64,000 nt of DNA from Rhodoblastus sp963828185 (lineage in GTDB: Bacteria > Pseudomonadota > Alphaproteobacteria > Rhizobiales > Beijerinckiaceae), in contig CAWHDV010000008.1 of the NCBI GenBank assembly GCA_963828185.1, positions 124,001-188,000 on the forward strand, given 5' to 3'. The position numbers were made by a program, and so were the translations under genes. Under the pieces are notes generated by a model. That model ran no database searches. It saw only the letters and a list, made by a program, of their open reading frames with translations, and had not been told where the DNA came from. Shown here piece by piece: positions 1 through 8,356 of the stretch. Position 1 is the stretch's first letter, and each line of letters starts with the position of its first letter.

Positions 1-2
1 GT

Positions 3-977
3 TCGCTACGCCTGCTGGCGTGGCTGGTGGGCGTCATTCTGGCGGCCAACGCGCTCGTCGGTTTGGTCGAATACGTGACCGGCGGGCGGCTCATCCCGAT
101 CGACCTGCCGGCCAATGTCACGGATGATCCGCGCCACAGTCCGGCGCTGGTGTTCGACTGGCGCGCGGCCCTGGCCAAGGACTGGCGTCCGACCGCCTTG
201 CTCGGACATCCCTTGACCAACGCCGACATCACCGGCGTTTTCGTCACGGCGATCTGCGCCAGGGACGCCGGATGGATCGCGCCAGGCCTCCGCTTCGGAT
301 TGCTCATGCTGGAGATGCTGGCCCTGTTCTGCTTCGGCGGCCGCGCCGCGCTGGTGGTGACCTTGATCGTGGTGTCGATGATCTCCGCCGGCTGGCTGTT
401 GCGCTTCCTCGGCGGCGGCGTTCGCGTCTCCCTGCGCCGCTGGGCCTATGTCCTGCTGGCTTCGCCGCTTCTGTTCGGCGCCCTTTACGCGTTGATCGAA
501 GCCGGTTTTTTCGATCGCATGATCGGCCGCTTCAGCAATGACCGCGGCAGCGCCGCGACCCGGACGAAAATGTTCGAACTGTTTCGCGCGTTCGACGCGC
601 AGAGCCTGTTGCTCGGGCCTGACCCGGCGGTGCTTGCGACCCAGCAACGGCTCCAGGGACTCGAATTCGGCATCGAGAGTTTCGTGATCGACTTCATGCT
701 GCAATATGGCGCGCTCGTCGCCATGCTGCTTTTCGCCGGGTTGGGCGCTTTCGTCGCGGCGATCATGCGCGCCTGCGGGCGGGGCGCGGGCGCGGCCTTG
801 CTGGTGTTCTTCGTCGTCGGCGTCACATCGGAATCGATCGGCGCCAAGACGACCGAATTCGGCCTCGTGGTCGCCATTGTGATGCTGTTTATCCGGCCAA
901 TCATTCCGCCAGTCACCGGGCCAAGACGCCAGTCACCCCGCCAGGACTTGGGCCGGCCGGGAGAATATCCAGCCTAG
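3..977 (+). CDS. O-antigen polymerase/ligase-like (VpsF/Wzy-type) membrane protein, 5' end outside the window
   Basis: The reading frame is open to the left edge, so the N-terminus is missing; the first in-window start codon is a GTG at 27. The visible ~320 residues are hydrophobic, with about six to seven membrane segments (for example near LALFCFGGRAALVVTLIVV and YVLLASPLLFGALYALIEAG). A hydrophilic stretch holding GRFSNDRGSAATRTKMFELF separates them, the pattern of Wzy/WaaL/VpsF polysaccharide polymerases or ligases. Such proteins act in the inner membrane on lipid-linked glycans. The C-terminal ~15 codons overlap the end of the convergent downstream gene (933-977). The assignment rests on topology and composition, not on a diagnostic motif. 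Confidence 0.6.
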   Translation, partial: SLRLLAWLVGVILAANALVGLVEYVTGGRLIPIDLPANVTDDPRHSPALVFDWRAALAKDWRPTALLGHPLTNADITGVFVTAICARDAGWIAPGLRFGLLMLEMLALFCFGGRAALVVTLIVVSMISAGWLLRFLGGGVRVSLRRWAYVLLASPLLFGALYALIEAGFFDRMIGRFSNDRGSAATRTKMFELFRAFDAQSLLLGPDPAVLATQQRLQGLEFGIESFVIDFMLQYGALVAMLLFAGLGAFVAAIMRACGRGAGAALLVFFVVGVTSESIGAKTTEFGLVVAIVMLFIRPIIPPVTGPRRQSPRQDLGRPGEYPA

Positions 978-2447
978 CCCGCGGCGCGCCAGCGGCGCCT
1001 GAAAATCGATGACTTCGAATTCGGCGCAGCAATTGAGCGTATGCGCGGCCTTTTCCCCGAGATCCCTGGGCGGCGCGAGCCGCGCCAGCACGCTCTGCTC
1101 GTAGTGTTCGGGATCGAGCCTGTCGATCTGGCAGATGGTCATGCCCGAGCCATAGTTGGACGAGCAGTCCTGCGCCACACGGCGCAAATGGCCGTTCTGC
1201 CGCACGATCGCGCCGCCCGGCCGCGCGGCGCGCACATCGACCAGCACCGGATTGCGCGGATGCGCCCGCCAGGGACCGCGCAGGTCGTCGGCGTAAAACA
1301 GTCCGAGCGCGTCCCAGCTTGACGCCCCACCCTCCGACAGCGACGCGAACAGCCAGAAGCGGCCCGCATCTTCGACCAGCGTCGCGTCGGAGGCGTCGAT
1401 GTCCTCGACCAGGACGCAATCGAGCGTCCATCGGTCGGGGAAGCTTTCGGCCCGATAGAGCGCGATGCGGCGCTCGGCGCTGCTTTCGGGGATCATGAAG
1501 ACCTGGCCGTCGCGCTCGAAGACGAACGGATAGGACAAATGGCCGAACGCTTCGAGAACCGGCCTTGGCGCGCCGATCTTGCCGTCGGCCTCGATCAGGG
1601 CATGGCTGATGACGCCCTTGCGCGTGGCGTAGGGAAATTCCTCGACGAAAAGATGCGTCCGCCCGTCGTGATCGATGACGAAAGGGTCGGCGTAGAAGCG
1701 CTTGCCATCGTCGGGCAGGACCGTCCACGGCGAGCGGGGCCATTGCAGCCGCTCGATCATGTCGTCGCCGTGCAGGCGGCGGCAGGCGACGCGCCAGTGG
1801 TTTGGACGAACCGACATCTGGGTGAGGAGGTTGGCGACGATTTTTTCCACGAGCGCGGAGGCAGCGAAGGCGAACGGCGAATTTGACGCGAGCGTGCGCG
1901 GCGCGGGCGCAATCGCCGCGGGATAAATCCCGTCGCGAAGGTCGCGCAACGCCCGCACCAGCAGGCTTGTGGCGCGCGCGAAAGTCTCGTCCAGGCCGTG
2001 CGACAGCACGCGGCGATCGCGGATGCCGATCGTCCCCTGCGCGATGATCCGGGAGCCCTGGGCGTCACGCAGCTCCACGCCGATTTTTGGCGCGCGGCGA
2101 TCGAGCAGCGCCAGAACGGCGGCGGCAGGGTCGGGCGATCCGTCAAAAAGCGGACGCAGCACGGCCACGCCGTCGCTTCCCTGCGTCTCCGCCGCCGCGC
2201 CCGACAAATCGATAACGAAGGAAGCGGCGCTCGCTGGCCCGGCGTCAAGGTCGACGCGCTGCAGCGGCGAATGGCCCGCGCGATAGGCGAGCCGTTCGAA
2301 CGCCAGCAGGAGGTCGAGGCCGGCGATCCTCGCGCCGCCCTGCGCGCTCCTGACTACGGTCGCGGCGAAACCTGCCCTTTCGCAGGCATGCTTGACGTGG
2401 GCCTGCCAGCGCAAGGCGGCGGGGCCTATCAAGAGGTCGACTTGCAT
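933..2447 (-). CDS. GINT1-like (glucosamine inositolphosphorylceramide transferase-type) propeller domain protein
   Basis: A 504-residue protein without obvious membrane segments. The N-terminal ~190 residues (MQVDLLIGPAALRWQAHV onward) resemble the nucleotide/formyl-transferase-like domain found in these proteins. Residues ~215-490 carry repeated blade motifs such as RFYADPFVIDHDGRTHLFVE, LSYPFVFERDGQVFMIPES and DATLVEDAGRFWLFAS. These match the five-bladed GH43/GINT1-type propeller fold, with the recurrent D-P-F and hydrophobic-F-hydrophobic pattern. The family occurs in bacterial glycan loci and in the plant sphingolipid glycosyltransferase; the bacterial reaction is not established. It lies tail-to-tail with the polysaccharide membrane protein, which suggests surface glycan synthesis or modification. 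The start gives a full-length first domain. Confidence 0.6.
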   Translation of the reverse strand: MQVDLLIGPAALRWQAHVKHACERAGFAATVVRSAQGGARIAGLDLLLAFERLAYRAGHSPLQRVDLDAGPASAASFVIDLSGAAAETQGSDGVAVLRPLFDGSPDPAAAVLALLDRRAPKIGVELRDAQGSRIIAQGTIGIRDRRVLSHGLDETFARATSLLVRALRDLRDGIYPAAIAPAPRTLASNSPFAFAASALVEKIVANLLTQMSVRPNHWRVACRRLHGDDMIERLQWPRSPWTVLPDDGKRFYADPFVIDHDGRTHLFVEEFPYATRKGVISHALIEADGKIGAPRPVLEAFGHLSYPFVFERDGQVFMIPESSAERRIALYRAESFPDRWTLDCVLVEDIDASDATLVEDAGRFWLFASLSEGGASSWDALGLFYADDLRGPWRAHPRNPVLVDVRAARPGGAIVRQNGHLRRVAQDCSSNYGSGMTICQIDRLDPEHYEQSVLARLAPPRDLGEKAAHTLNCCAEFEVIDFQAPLARRGLGWIFSRPAQVLAG

Positions 2448-2772
2448 GCGCCTGTCCCGCCTGGCTCCCGATGGGGGCTAACCCCGCAAGTTTGCGCTGC
2501 TTTCGTCGTCTTGCCAAGCTGATGCGGCGGCGCGGCTTTGCGCCGGGGATGGAGCCGTCGCCCGTTGCACGCCTATTGTCGAGGCCATGAATGGCGGCAT
2601 ACGCCTGACTACGGCCAATGGAGGTGAGCGACGCCGCAAGAGGGATGTAGGATCGGCAGTAGCGCAATTGGCGTTTATTTCGAACGCTTTGCGCGAGGCG
2701 GCGCCGATGCGGCGCTTCGGCATTGGGCGCGGCAAACCCGCCGGCGCTCAGCCGGCGCGAACAAGTGGCGAA
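2448..2772. other. intergenic, no gene recognised
   Basis: This gap separates the GINT1-like gene start from the end of the first transglutaminase gene. I see no ORF with a plausible product, RNA gene or clear terminator. It presumably carries the promoter of the minus-strand GINT1-like gene. Confidence 0.5.
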
Positions 2773-3594
2773 TTACGCAACCCCTTGCGGCTTCAACTCA
2801 TGCGTCACCACCTCGAAACGCGCGAGCGTGGCTATGCCGAAGGCCGTCGAGATCGCCACGTCGGCGGCGTCGCGGCCATGTCCCATGACGACCCGGCCGA
2901 TGCGCGGCTCATTGTGGCGCGCGTCGAAGGTGAACCAGCGCCCGTCGAGATAGACCTCGAACCAGGCGCTGAAATCCATCGGCGCCGGATCGGGCGGCAC
3001 GCCGATGTCGCCGAGATAGCCGGTGCAATAACGCGCCGGGATATTCATGCAGCGGCACAGCGCGATGGCGAGGTGGGCGAAATCGCGGCACACGCCGATG
3101 CCCTCCTGCATCGAATCGCTGGCGCAGCGCGTAGGCCGGGCGTCCGGGTAGCTGAAGCGGATCTTCCCATGAACGAAATCGCAGATGGCCTGCACGCGGC
3201 GATAACCGCCGGTTATCTTGCCGAATTTCTCCCACGCGAAATCGGCCAGTTTGTCGCTGTCGCAATAGCGGCTCGAAACGAGGTAGAGCAGCACCTTGTC
3301 GGGAAGGCGCGAGATCGGCGCCAATTCGGTATCGGGCGGCGTCGCTTCCCGCTCGCCTGAATCGGCGATCGTGAACCGGTTGCTGAAAGTGACCAGCCCA
3401 GGCGGAACGACAAGGCGGGTGACGCGATTGCCGAAAATATCGAGATAGGCGGTGGCGGGAAGCGAAGGATCGCTGCGGAGCGTGTCCGGCGACCGCAAGT
3501 CGCCCTCGCGCGAGGGATGGACATTGAGCTGGAGCAGCATCGGCGTTTCCGCCGGACACTGGAACGCGATATCGAATCCGGCCTCGATGAGCAT
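2773..3594 (-). CDS. transglutaminase-like cysteine peptidase family protein
   Basis: I start the protein at the ATG at 3594, giving 273 residues that begin MLIEAGFDIAFQCPAETPML, the usual N-terminus of this family; the frame is open further upstream but without family resemblance. The core holds the transglutaminase triad: GVCRDFAHLAIALCRCM (Cys), FSAWFEVYLDGRWFTFDARH (His is replaced by W-F here, typical of this branch; Asp in FDARHN). The family includes predicted proteases/peptidases; the substrate is unknown. It follows a second transglutaminase-like gene by 94 bp on the same strand, a common tandem in Rhizobiales. Confidence 0.8.
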   Translation of the reverse strand: MLIEAGFDIAFQCPAETPMLLQLNVHPSREGDLRSPDTLRSDPSLPATAYLDIFGNRVTRLVVPPGLVTFSNRFTIADSGEREATPPDTELAPISRLPDKVLLYLVSSRYCDSDKLADFAWEKFGKITGGYRRVQAICDFVHGKIRFSYPDARPTRCASDSMQEGIGVCRDFAHLAIALCRCMNIPARYCTGYLGDIGVPPDPAPMDFSAWFEVYLDGRWFTFDARHNEPRIGRVVMGHGRDAADVAISTAFGIATLARFEVVTHELKPQGVA

Positions 3595-3688
3595 GCGGAG
3601 CGCCTTGAACCTGAGCCGCGCGAGGGCGGCGCCAACCTGTGATGAGCAAGAACCATTCTTCGCGCGCAAGGTTCCAGCGCGCGCCCCG

Positions 3689-4594
3689 TCAGGGCTGTAA
3701 ATCCTGCTTCTCGGGAAGGCGCCTGACATGGACCGAGACCTCCATCGCGTCTTCGTCGCTCGCCTCGCCGTAAAAGGATCCGTGCAGCGGAATGGCCTGC
3801 TGCGCTTCGCGCGCGACGGCGACGCGGATAAGATCGCGATTGCCGACAATGCCGTTGGTCGGGTCGAATTCGACCCAGCCCGAGCCGGGCAGATAGATCT
3901 GCAGCCAGGCGTGCGTCGATCCGCCGCCGCGATAGGATTCGCCCGTGTCGCGGTCCGGAACATAAAGATATCCCGACACGAAGCGGGCGGCGAAGCCGAG
4001 GGCGCGCGCCGCCTCCATCATCAGGGTCGCGAAATCGCGGCAGGAGCCGCGCCGCAAGGCGAGCGTCTGCAGCGGGCTCTGCGTCCCCCTGGCTGAGCGA
4101 CGCTGGTAGGACAGGCTCTCCTTGATCGCATAGTTCATCGTCATCAAAAGCTCGGCCGTTCCGGTCGGATGGCTCGGATTGAGGAAGCGTCGGGCCCACC
4201 GCTCCAGTTCGCCGGCCGGATCGGCAAAATGCCGCTCGATCGAGCGGGCGAGGTCCGGCATTTCCTCGTTGTCATAGGCGAAGGGATAAGTTCGCGCCCG
4301 GTCATCGAGCTGGAATTCGGCGCCCTCGAAAGGGACATGGTCCAAGGCGATATTGCTTTCGACGCGCAGTTTTCGCGTGACGCCGGTGAAGTCCGCGACG
4401 GCGACGCAATTGTCGAACACGTCATGGATCCAGCGCAGGCGATGCGGCTTCGGATCGACGGCCAGGCTCGACTTGAGCAGCCGCTGGTCGGCGCTGTCGC
4501 GCGGACGCAGCATCATGCGGTGCGCGCCGAGGCGGACCGGGGCGCCATAGGTGTAGGTCGTCACATGGTTGACGGAAAAGATCGGCACGCGCAC
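3689..4594 (-). CDS. transglutaminase family protein with bacterial N-terminal domain
   Basis: About 301 residues from the GTG at 4594; AGGGAG lies 12 nt upstream, and a second GTG is six bases further in. The N-terminal bacterial transglutaminase-like domain (VNHVTTYTYGAPVRLGAHRM) is followed by the catalytic core with Cys in LRRGSCRDFATLMMEAARAL, His in GGGSTHAWLQIYLPGSGWVE and Asp in FDPTNG, so the Cys-His-Asp triad is complete. The frame extends to an ATG at 4648, but that extension has no family similarity. Cytoplasmic by absence of a signal peptide. Function is likely proteolytic or crosslinking; the substrate is unknown. Confidence 0.85.
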   Translation of the reverse strand: MRVPIFSVNHVTTYTYGAPVRLGAHRMMLRPRDSADQRLLKSSLAVDPKPHRLRWIHDVFDNCVAVADFTGVTRKLRVESNIALDHVPFEGAEFQLDDRARTYPFAYDNEEMPDLARSIERHFADPAGELERWARRFLNPSHPTGTAELLMTMNYAIKESLSYQRRSARGTQSPLQTLALRRGSCRDFATLMMEAARALGFAARFVSGYLYVPDRDTGESYRGGGSTHAWLQIYLPGSGWVEFDPTNGIVGNRDLIRVAVAREAQQAIPLHGSFYGEASDEDAMEVSVHVRRLPEKQDLQP

Positions 4595-4822
4595 GCCCCG
4601 TGGTGACTCCCTGCAAAGGGTATATTGCGTGTGAATAACCGGAATCAATACGCTTGCTGGCTTGGGCGGGCAGGTCGTCCGCGCCCCGCTGATTTCGTAT
4701 GGAAATTTCGCGCCGTCGCGCCGGCCGAAAAAAAGGGAGAAAGTGAAACGATTTCTTTACCATTGCGAGCAAATGCGATTATAACAACTTATGCGTGTAT
4801 AAAATTCCGAATCAACAGGTTA

Positions 4823-5044
4823 ATGATGGCTGTCGGCGACAATCTCGAGAAGATGCGGCTCAAGTGGATCAACCTTCAATTCGCGCGGGCCGACCTGAGA
4901 TACGAGCAGACGCGACTTCTCAAAGCATGCCCGATGCGATCCACTTGCGCTGCGCTGAGCGCGGCGCCGGCAGGCGATGATCTACGAAGCTTTTTTCCCT
5001 GCGTTGGCTGTAATGTCCGGCCACAGGCCATGGCTTTACAATAA
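4823..5044 (+). CDS. doubtful small Cys-containing hypothetical protein
   Basis: A 73-codon frame beginning MMAVGDNLEKMRLKWINLQ with cysteines arranged KACPMRSTCAAL and FFPCVGCN. This arrangement recalls small Cys-rich orphan proteins, but there is no convincing ribosome binding site and no neighbour to support it. It lies between the transglutaminase operon promoter and emrB. It could equally be chance coding; I cannot assign a family. Confidence 0.25.
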   Translation: MMAVGDNLEKMRLKWINLQFARADLRYEQTRLLKACPMRSTCAALSAAPAGDDLRSFFPCVGCNVRPQAMALQ

Positions 5045-5055
5045 ACGATACGTTT
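5043..5055. promoter_or_regulatory. operator-like palindrome AAACGATACGTTT
   Basis: AAACG-ATA-CGTTT is a 5+3+5 inverted repeat. It shares its arms with the two palindromes in the emrA-tetR intergenic region (8217-8240 and 8273-8291), and the flank TTTTCTT also matches. It lies ~170 bp beyond the 3' end of emrB. It may be a third binding site of the TetR regulator; no obvious gene starts next to it. Confidence 0.4.
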
Positions 5056-5165
5056 TCTTGCTTGCCGCCGGCTCGAATCGGACACTTTTCCAAGTGTTCG
5101 CGGAACCGGCGGCGCGCCCGCAAAATCGATGTTCTTAAGCCCAGCGCCCCAAAGTCATTGCCACA

Positions 5166-5235
5166 AAATCAGTGGCCCCAAATCAGTGGCCCCAAATCAG
5201 TGGCCCCAAATCAGTGGCCCCAAATCAGTGTCCCA
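5166..5235. repeat. 14-bp tandem repeat, ~5 copies
   Basis: Four exact copies of AAATCAGTGGCCCC (5166-5221) and a fifth degenerate copy. The stop codon of emrB, read on the minus strand, lies in the fifth copy, so the array sits immediately downstream of that gene. The unit length is not a multiple of three, and the copies are identical, pointing to recent expansion by slippage. Confidence 0.9.
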
Positions 5236-6835
5236 TCGTGGCGGGGCCGCCGAGCTTGACCCTGCGAAGCAGGAAGGCGAGCGGAATGGCCGCGAGCGAC
5301 ACCAGCATCAGCGTCCAGAACACGTCCAGATAGGCCATGAGCGACGCCTGCTGCTGCACCTGCTGGCCGATCCAGGCGATGGCCTGCTGCTTGGCGAGCA
5401 ACATGGAGCTGCCCTGCGAAGCGAAATAATGCGTCACCTGCTGCAGCGTGTCCTGGTAGGAAACTCCCGAGGGGACCAGCGCCTCGTCCAGCCGGCTCTG
5501 GTGAAACTGTTCGCGGTGCGCCAGCACATTCGAGGCGAGCGAGACGCCGATCGAGCCGCCCGTGTTGCGCGCGGCGTTGAGCAACGCCGAGGCCTGGTCG
5601 GTCTGGTTCGGCCTGAGCCCGTCATAGGACGCGGCCATGATCGGGATGAAGATCAGCGGCAGGCCGAGGCTGAGCAGCATGCGTGACTTGGCGAAGAACC
5701 AGAAGTCGAGATCGCCGGTCAGGTCGGTCAGGCCAAACATCGACAGCGCGACGATCGCGGCTCCGGCGGCGATCAGGTATTTCGGCTGGACGCGCCGCGA
5801 CAACTGCCCCGTGACGAACATCATCGCCATGGCGACGAGGCCGCCGGGAGAAAGCGCGAGGCCGGCCCAAGTCGCGGTGTAGCCGTAATCCTCCTGCACC
5901 AGCTCGGGCAGGAACTGCGTCGTCGCCAGCAGGATGGCGCCGGTCGAAAGCATCACCAGGAAACAGGCGCCGAACTGACGGCTGACGAGCATTCTGATGT
6001 CGATGAGGGGATTGCGGCGCGTCAATTCCCACGGGATCATCAGCAGGAAGGCGCTGACGGAGAGGATGGTGAAATCGACGATGAAGCGCGATCCGAACCA
6101 GTCGTCCACCTGGCCGCGATCCATTATGACCTCGAGCGCGCCAAGGAAGGCCGCGATGAGCAGGAAACCGGTGAGGTCGAAGCGAACTTCGCTTTCCGTC
6201 TTCGTCTCCTTCACCAGGACGAAGATCAGCGCCATCGACACGAGGCCGACCGGCCCGTTGATGAGAAAGCACCAGTGCCAGGACAGGTTGTCGGACAGCC
6301 AGCCGCCGAGCGTCGGACCGATGACGGGCGCGACGACCACGGCGAGGCCAAACAGCGCGAAAGCCTGGCCGCGCTTGGCCGGCGGGAAACTGTCGGCGAG
6401 GATGGATTGGGCGACCGGCACCATGCCGCCGCCGGCAAAGCCTTGCAGCAGCCTGAACAGCAGCAGCGACTGGAGATTCCAGGCGAAGCCGCACAGCACC
6501 GAGCTCGCGGTGAAGAGACCGAGGCAGAAGAGGAAGAACGTCTTGCGCCCGAATTTCTTGGCCAGAAAACCCGTCGCCGTGACGATGATGGCGTTGGCGA
6601 CGAGGTAGGTGGTCACCACCCAGGACGACTGGTCCTCGCTGACGCCGAGGCTGCCGGCGATATAGCGCAGCGCCACATTGGCGATGGTTGTGTCGAGGAT
6701 TTCCATGAACGAGGCCAGCGCCACCACCATGGCGATCAGCCAGGGATTGACGCCGTCGGCCAGAATGCTCGGGTTCTGCGCAGCAGGGTTTGGCGGCGCG
6801 GCTATGGCGCGGGAATCGGAGCCGGCGGCGCTCAT
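5225..6835 (-). CDS. emrB: DHA2-family MFS multidrug efflux transporter, EmrB-type
   Basis: A 536-residue inner-membrane drug:H+ antiporter of the 14-helix DHA2 family. Diagnostic stretches include FMEILDTTIANVALRYIAG (motif D1 of DHA2), FLAKKFGRKTFFLFCLGLF (motif A-like loop) and VVVAPVIGPTLGGWLSDNLS (motif C, antiporter motif). It should work with the membrane-fusion protein encoded directly upstream; the genes overlap by ATGA at 6832-6835, indicating translational coupling. A longer frame continues upstream through emrA but has no meaning as protein. Length is normal for EmrB. Expression is probably controlled by the divergent TetR regulator. Confidence 0.95.
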   Translation of the reverse strand: MSAAGSDSRAIAAPPNPAAQNPSILADGVNPWLIAMVVALASFMEILDTTIANVALRYIAGSLGVSEDQSSWVVTTYLVANAIIVTATGFLAKKFGRKTFFLFCLGLFTASSVLCGFAWNLQSLLLFRLLQGFAGGGMVPVAQSILADSFPPAKRGQAFALFGLAVVVAPVIGPTLGGWLSDNLSWHWCFLINGPVGLVSMALIFVLVKETKTESEVRFDLTGFLLIAAFLGALEVIMDRGQVDDWFGSRFIVDFTILSVSAFLLMIPWELTRRNPLIDIRMLVSRQFGACFLVMLSTGAILLATTQFLPELVQEDYGYTATWAGLALSPGGLVAMAMMFVTGQLSRRVQPKYLIAAGAAIVALSMFGLTDLTGDLDFWFFAKSRMLLSLGLPLIFIPIMAASYDGLRPNQTDQASALLNAARNTGGSIGVSLASNVLAHREQFHQSRLDEALVPSGVSYQDTLQQVTHYFASQGSSMLLAKQQAIAWIGQQVQQQASLMAYLDVFWTLMLVSLAAIPLAFLLRRVKLGGPATMGH

Positions 6836-8169
6836 GGCTTGCTCCAGAGCCGGTCGAACGAGGCGACCAGCCGTTCGTAGATCGAGGGGGCGGGATCGAC
6901 GCGCACGCTCGGCACGACCGACATGCCCGGGCCGAGCGCCACATCGCCAGGCGGATTGTCCATGACGATCTTCACCGGCACGCGCTGAACGACCTTGACG
7001 TAATTGCCGGTGGCGTTTTGCGCCGGCAGCAGCGAGAAGGCTGTTCCCGATCCAGGTTGCACGCTGGCGACATGGCCCTTGATATCGCGTTCCGGATAGG
7101 CGTCGATGCTCAATGTCACGGGCTCGCCCGGCCGCATGGCGTCGAGATCGTTCTCCTTGAAATTCGCGGTGACCCAGATTTCGTCGGGGACGAACATTGC
7201 GAGGTTTGTTCCCGTCTGCGCATATTCGCCGGGCTCGGCCGTAAGCTGGACGACGCGTCCGGGCTCCGCCGCGATCACCTTGGTATAGGAGAGATTGAGC
7301 TGGGCCTGTTCGCGCTGGGCCGAGGCCTGCGCCAGGCTCGCCTGGGCGCTCGCGGCCTGCGCCTTGAGGCTGTCGATCTGGCGCTGGGCGACGACCGCCG
7401 CGGCTTCCGCGCTCTTGACCGCCGCCTGCTGCTGATCGAGCTGCGAACCATATTGCTGGGCGTTCTGCACCGAGCCCGCGCCCTTGCGCGCCAGTTCCTG
7501 GTAGCGCGCCGCCTGCTGCTGGGCGAAGGCCAACGCCGCCTTGGCCTGATCGACCTGGGCCTGGCTCGCCTCGATCTGCGCGCGCTGCACCGCGGTCTGC
7601 GCGTCGATATTCTTGACACTGGCCTGGGCGGCGGCAACTTGCGCATCCGCCTGGTCGAGCGCTACGCGGTAATCGCGGTCGTCGATGCGGGCGAGCAGGG
7701 CGCCCTTGGCGACATGCTGGTTGTCTGTCACGGATACGGACGTCACATAACCCGCGACCTTCGGCGCCACGGCGTACTGGCGCGAGGCGATGAAAGCGTC
7801 GTCGGTCGACTCGAAATGGCTGGCGTAATCCCACCAGACGTAGCCGGCGCCGAGCGCCGCCGCCACGATCAGCGCGCCAAGCGCCGACGCGAGGGGACGG
7901 CGGCGAAGAAAGCCCTTGTTCGCCTTGCCGCTTTCGGCGACGTCTCGCAATTCCCCTTGTTCGACGGGCGCCTCGAGCTTTGGCTCTTCGCGAGCGGGGC
8001 GCTCCGCCTTCGCCGGCGCCAAGTCGCTCGCCAGGCCGGTTACGACGTCGCGCTCCGACCGTTCGCGCGCGGGCTCCCGCTCGGCGCGCGGGCTCGCGGA
8101 GGCGGCGATCTGGCTTTCGATTTCCAGGCGCTCGGCGTCGCCCCGGTCTTCGCTGCGATCTTTCAACAT
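6832..8169 (-). CDS. emrA: HlyD/EmrA-family membrane fusion protein
   Basis: A periplasmic adaptor linking the EmrB pump to an outer membrane channel. The ATG at 8169 has GGAG seven bases upstream; a GTG at 8184 is the alternative. The N-terminal ~85 residues are charged and cytoplasmic, then comes one membrane segment (LASALGALIVAAALGAGYVW), the lipoyl-like half (VAPKVAGYVTSVSVTDNQHV), a long Ala/Gln-rich coiled coil, the second lipoyl half (GRVVQLTAEPGEYAQTGTNL) and the beta-barrel domain. The charged N-terminal extension is long for the family. It is first gene of the emrAB operon and diverges from tetR. Confidence 0.93.
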   Translation of the reverse strand: MLKDRSEDRGDAERLEIESQIAASASPRAEREPARERSERDVVTGLASDLAPAKAERPAREEPKLEAPVEQGELRDVAESGKANKGFLRRRPLASALGALIVAAALGAGYVWWDYASHFESTDDAFIASRQYAVAPKVAGYVTSVSVTDNQHVAKGALLARIDDRDYRVALDQADAQVAAAQASVKNIDAQTAVQRAQIEASQAQVDQAKAALAFAQQQAARYQELARKGAGSVQNAQQYGSQLDQQQAAVKSAEAAAVVAQRQIDSLKAQAASAQASLAQASAQREQAQLNLSYTKVIAAEPGRVVQLTAEPGEYAQTGTNLAMFVPDEIWVTANFKENDLDAMRPGEPVTLSIDAYPERDIKGHVASVQPGSGTAFSLLPAQNATGNYVKVVQRVPVKIVMDNPPGDVALGPGMSVVPSVRVDPAPSIYERLVASFDRLWSKP

Positions 8170-8216
8170 GACGCTTCTCCACACTGGGCGCCCGCCCGCC
8201 GGCCAAGCTGGCGGTG

Positions 8217-8240
8217 AAACGAAACGGTACTGTTTTGTTT
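8217..8240. promoter_or_regulatory. 24-bp imperfect palindrome, probable TetR operator O1
   Basis: The left arm AAACGAAACGGT and the right arm ACTGTTTTGTTT match as an inverted repeat at 20 of 24 positions. The site lies 47 bp upstream of the emrA start, between the divergent emrA and tetR genes, the usual position for a local TetR-type repressor. Confidence 0.6.
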
Positions 8241-8272
8241 ATTACGCCGCATGAGAGCTTGAGTCAATAACG

Positions 8273-8291
8273 AAACGATACGGTAACGTTT
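8273..8291. promoter_or_regulatory. 19-bp palindrome, probable TetR operator O2
   Basis: AAACGATACGGTAACGTTT matches its own reverse complement at 16 of 19 positions, with only the centre and one symmetric pair mismatched. It is 32 bp from O1 and 65 bp before the tetR start, placed to act on tetR itself. Confidence 0.6.
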
Positions 8292-8356
8292 TCTTTACAA
8301 GAAGGGGTGGTTGCGCTATCTAAGAGGCAGGGACGACGTCACAGGGAGACGGCGAC

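Larger units (their letters stand above)
4595..5224. other. long intergenic region with A+T-rich stretch, operator-like palindrome and tandem repeat
   Basis: This 630-bp region contains one doubtful small ORF (4823-5044), an A+T-richer stretch around 4740-4830, a palindrome related to the emrAB/tetR operators (5043-5055) and a 14-bp tandem repeat array that runs into the end of emrB. A sequence at about 4744-4760 (GAAACGATTTCTTTAC) looks like a half copy of the same operator. Nothing else was recognised. Confidence 0.5.

Noticed and set aside
5166..5235. CRISPR array
   Set aside because: The units are 14 bp and contiguous with no spacers; it is a simple tandem repeat.
5225..8206. A 993-codon minus-strand frame
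   Set aside because: Only its 3' 536 codons are EmrB; the rest runs through emrA in a wrong frame and has no protein-like features.
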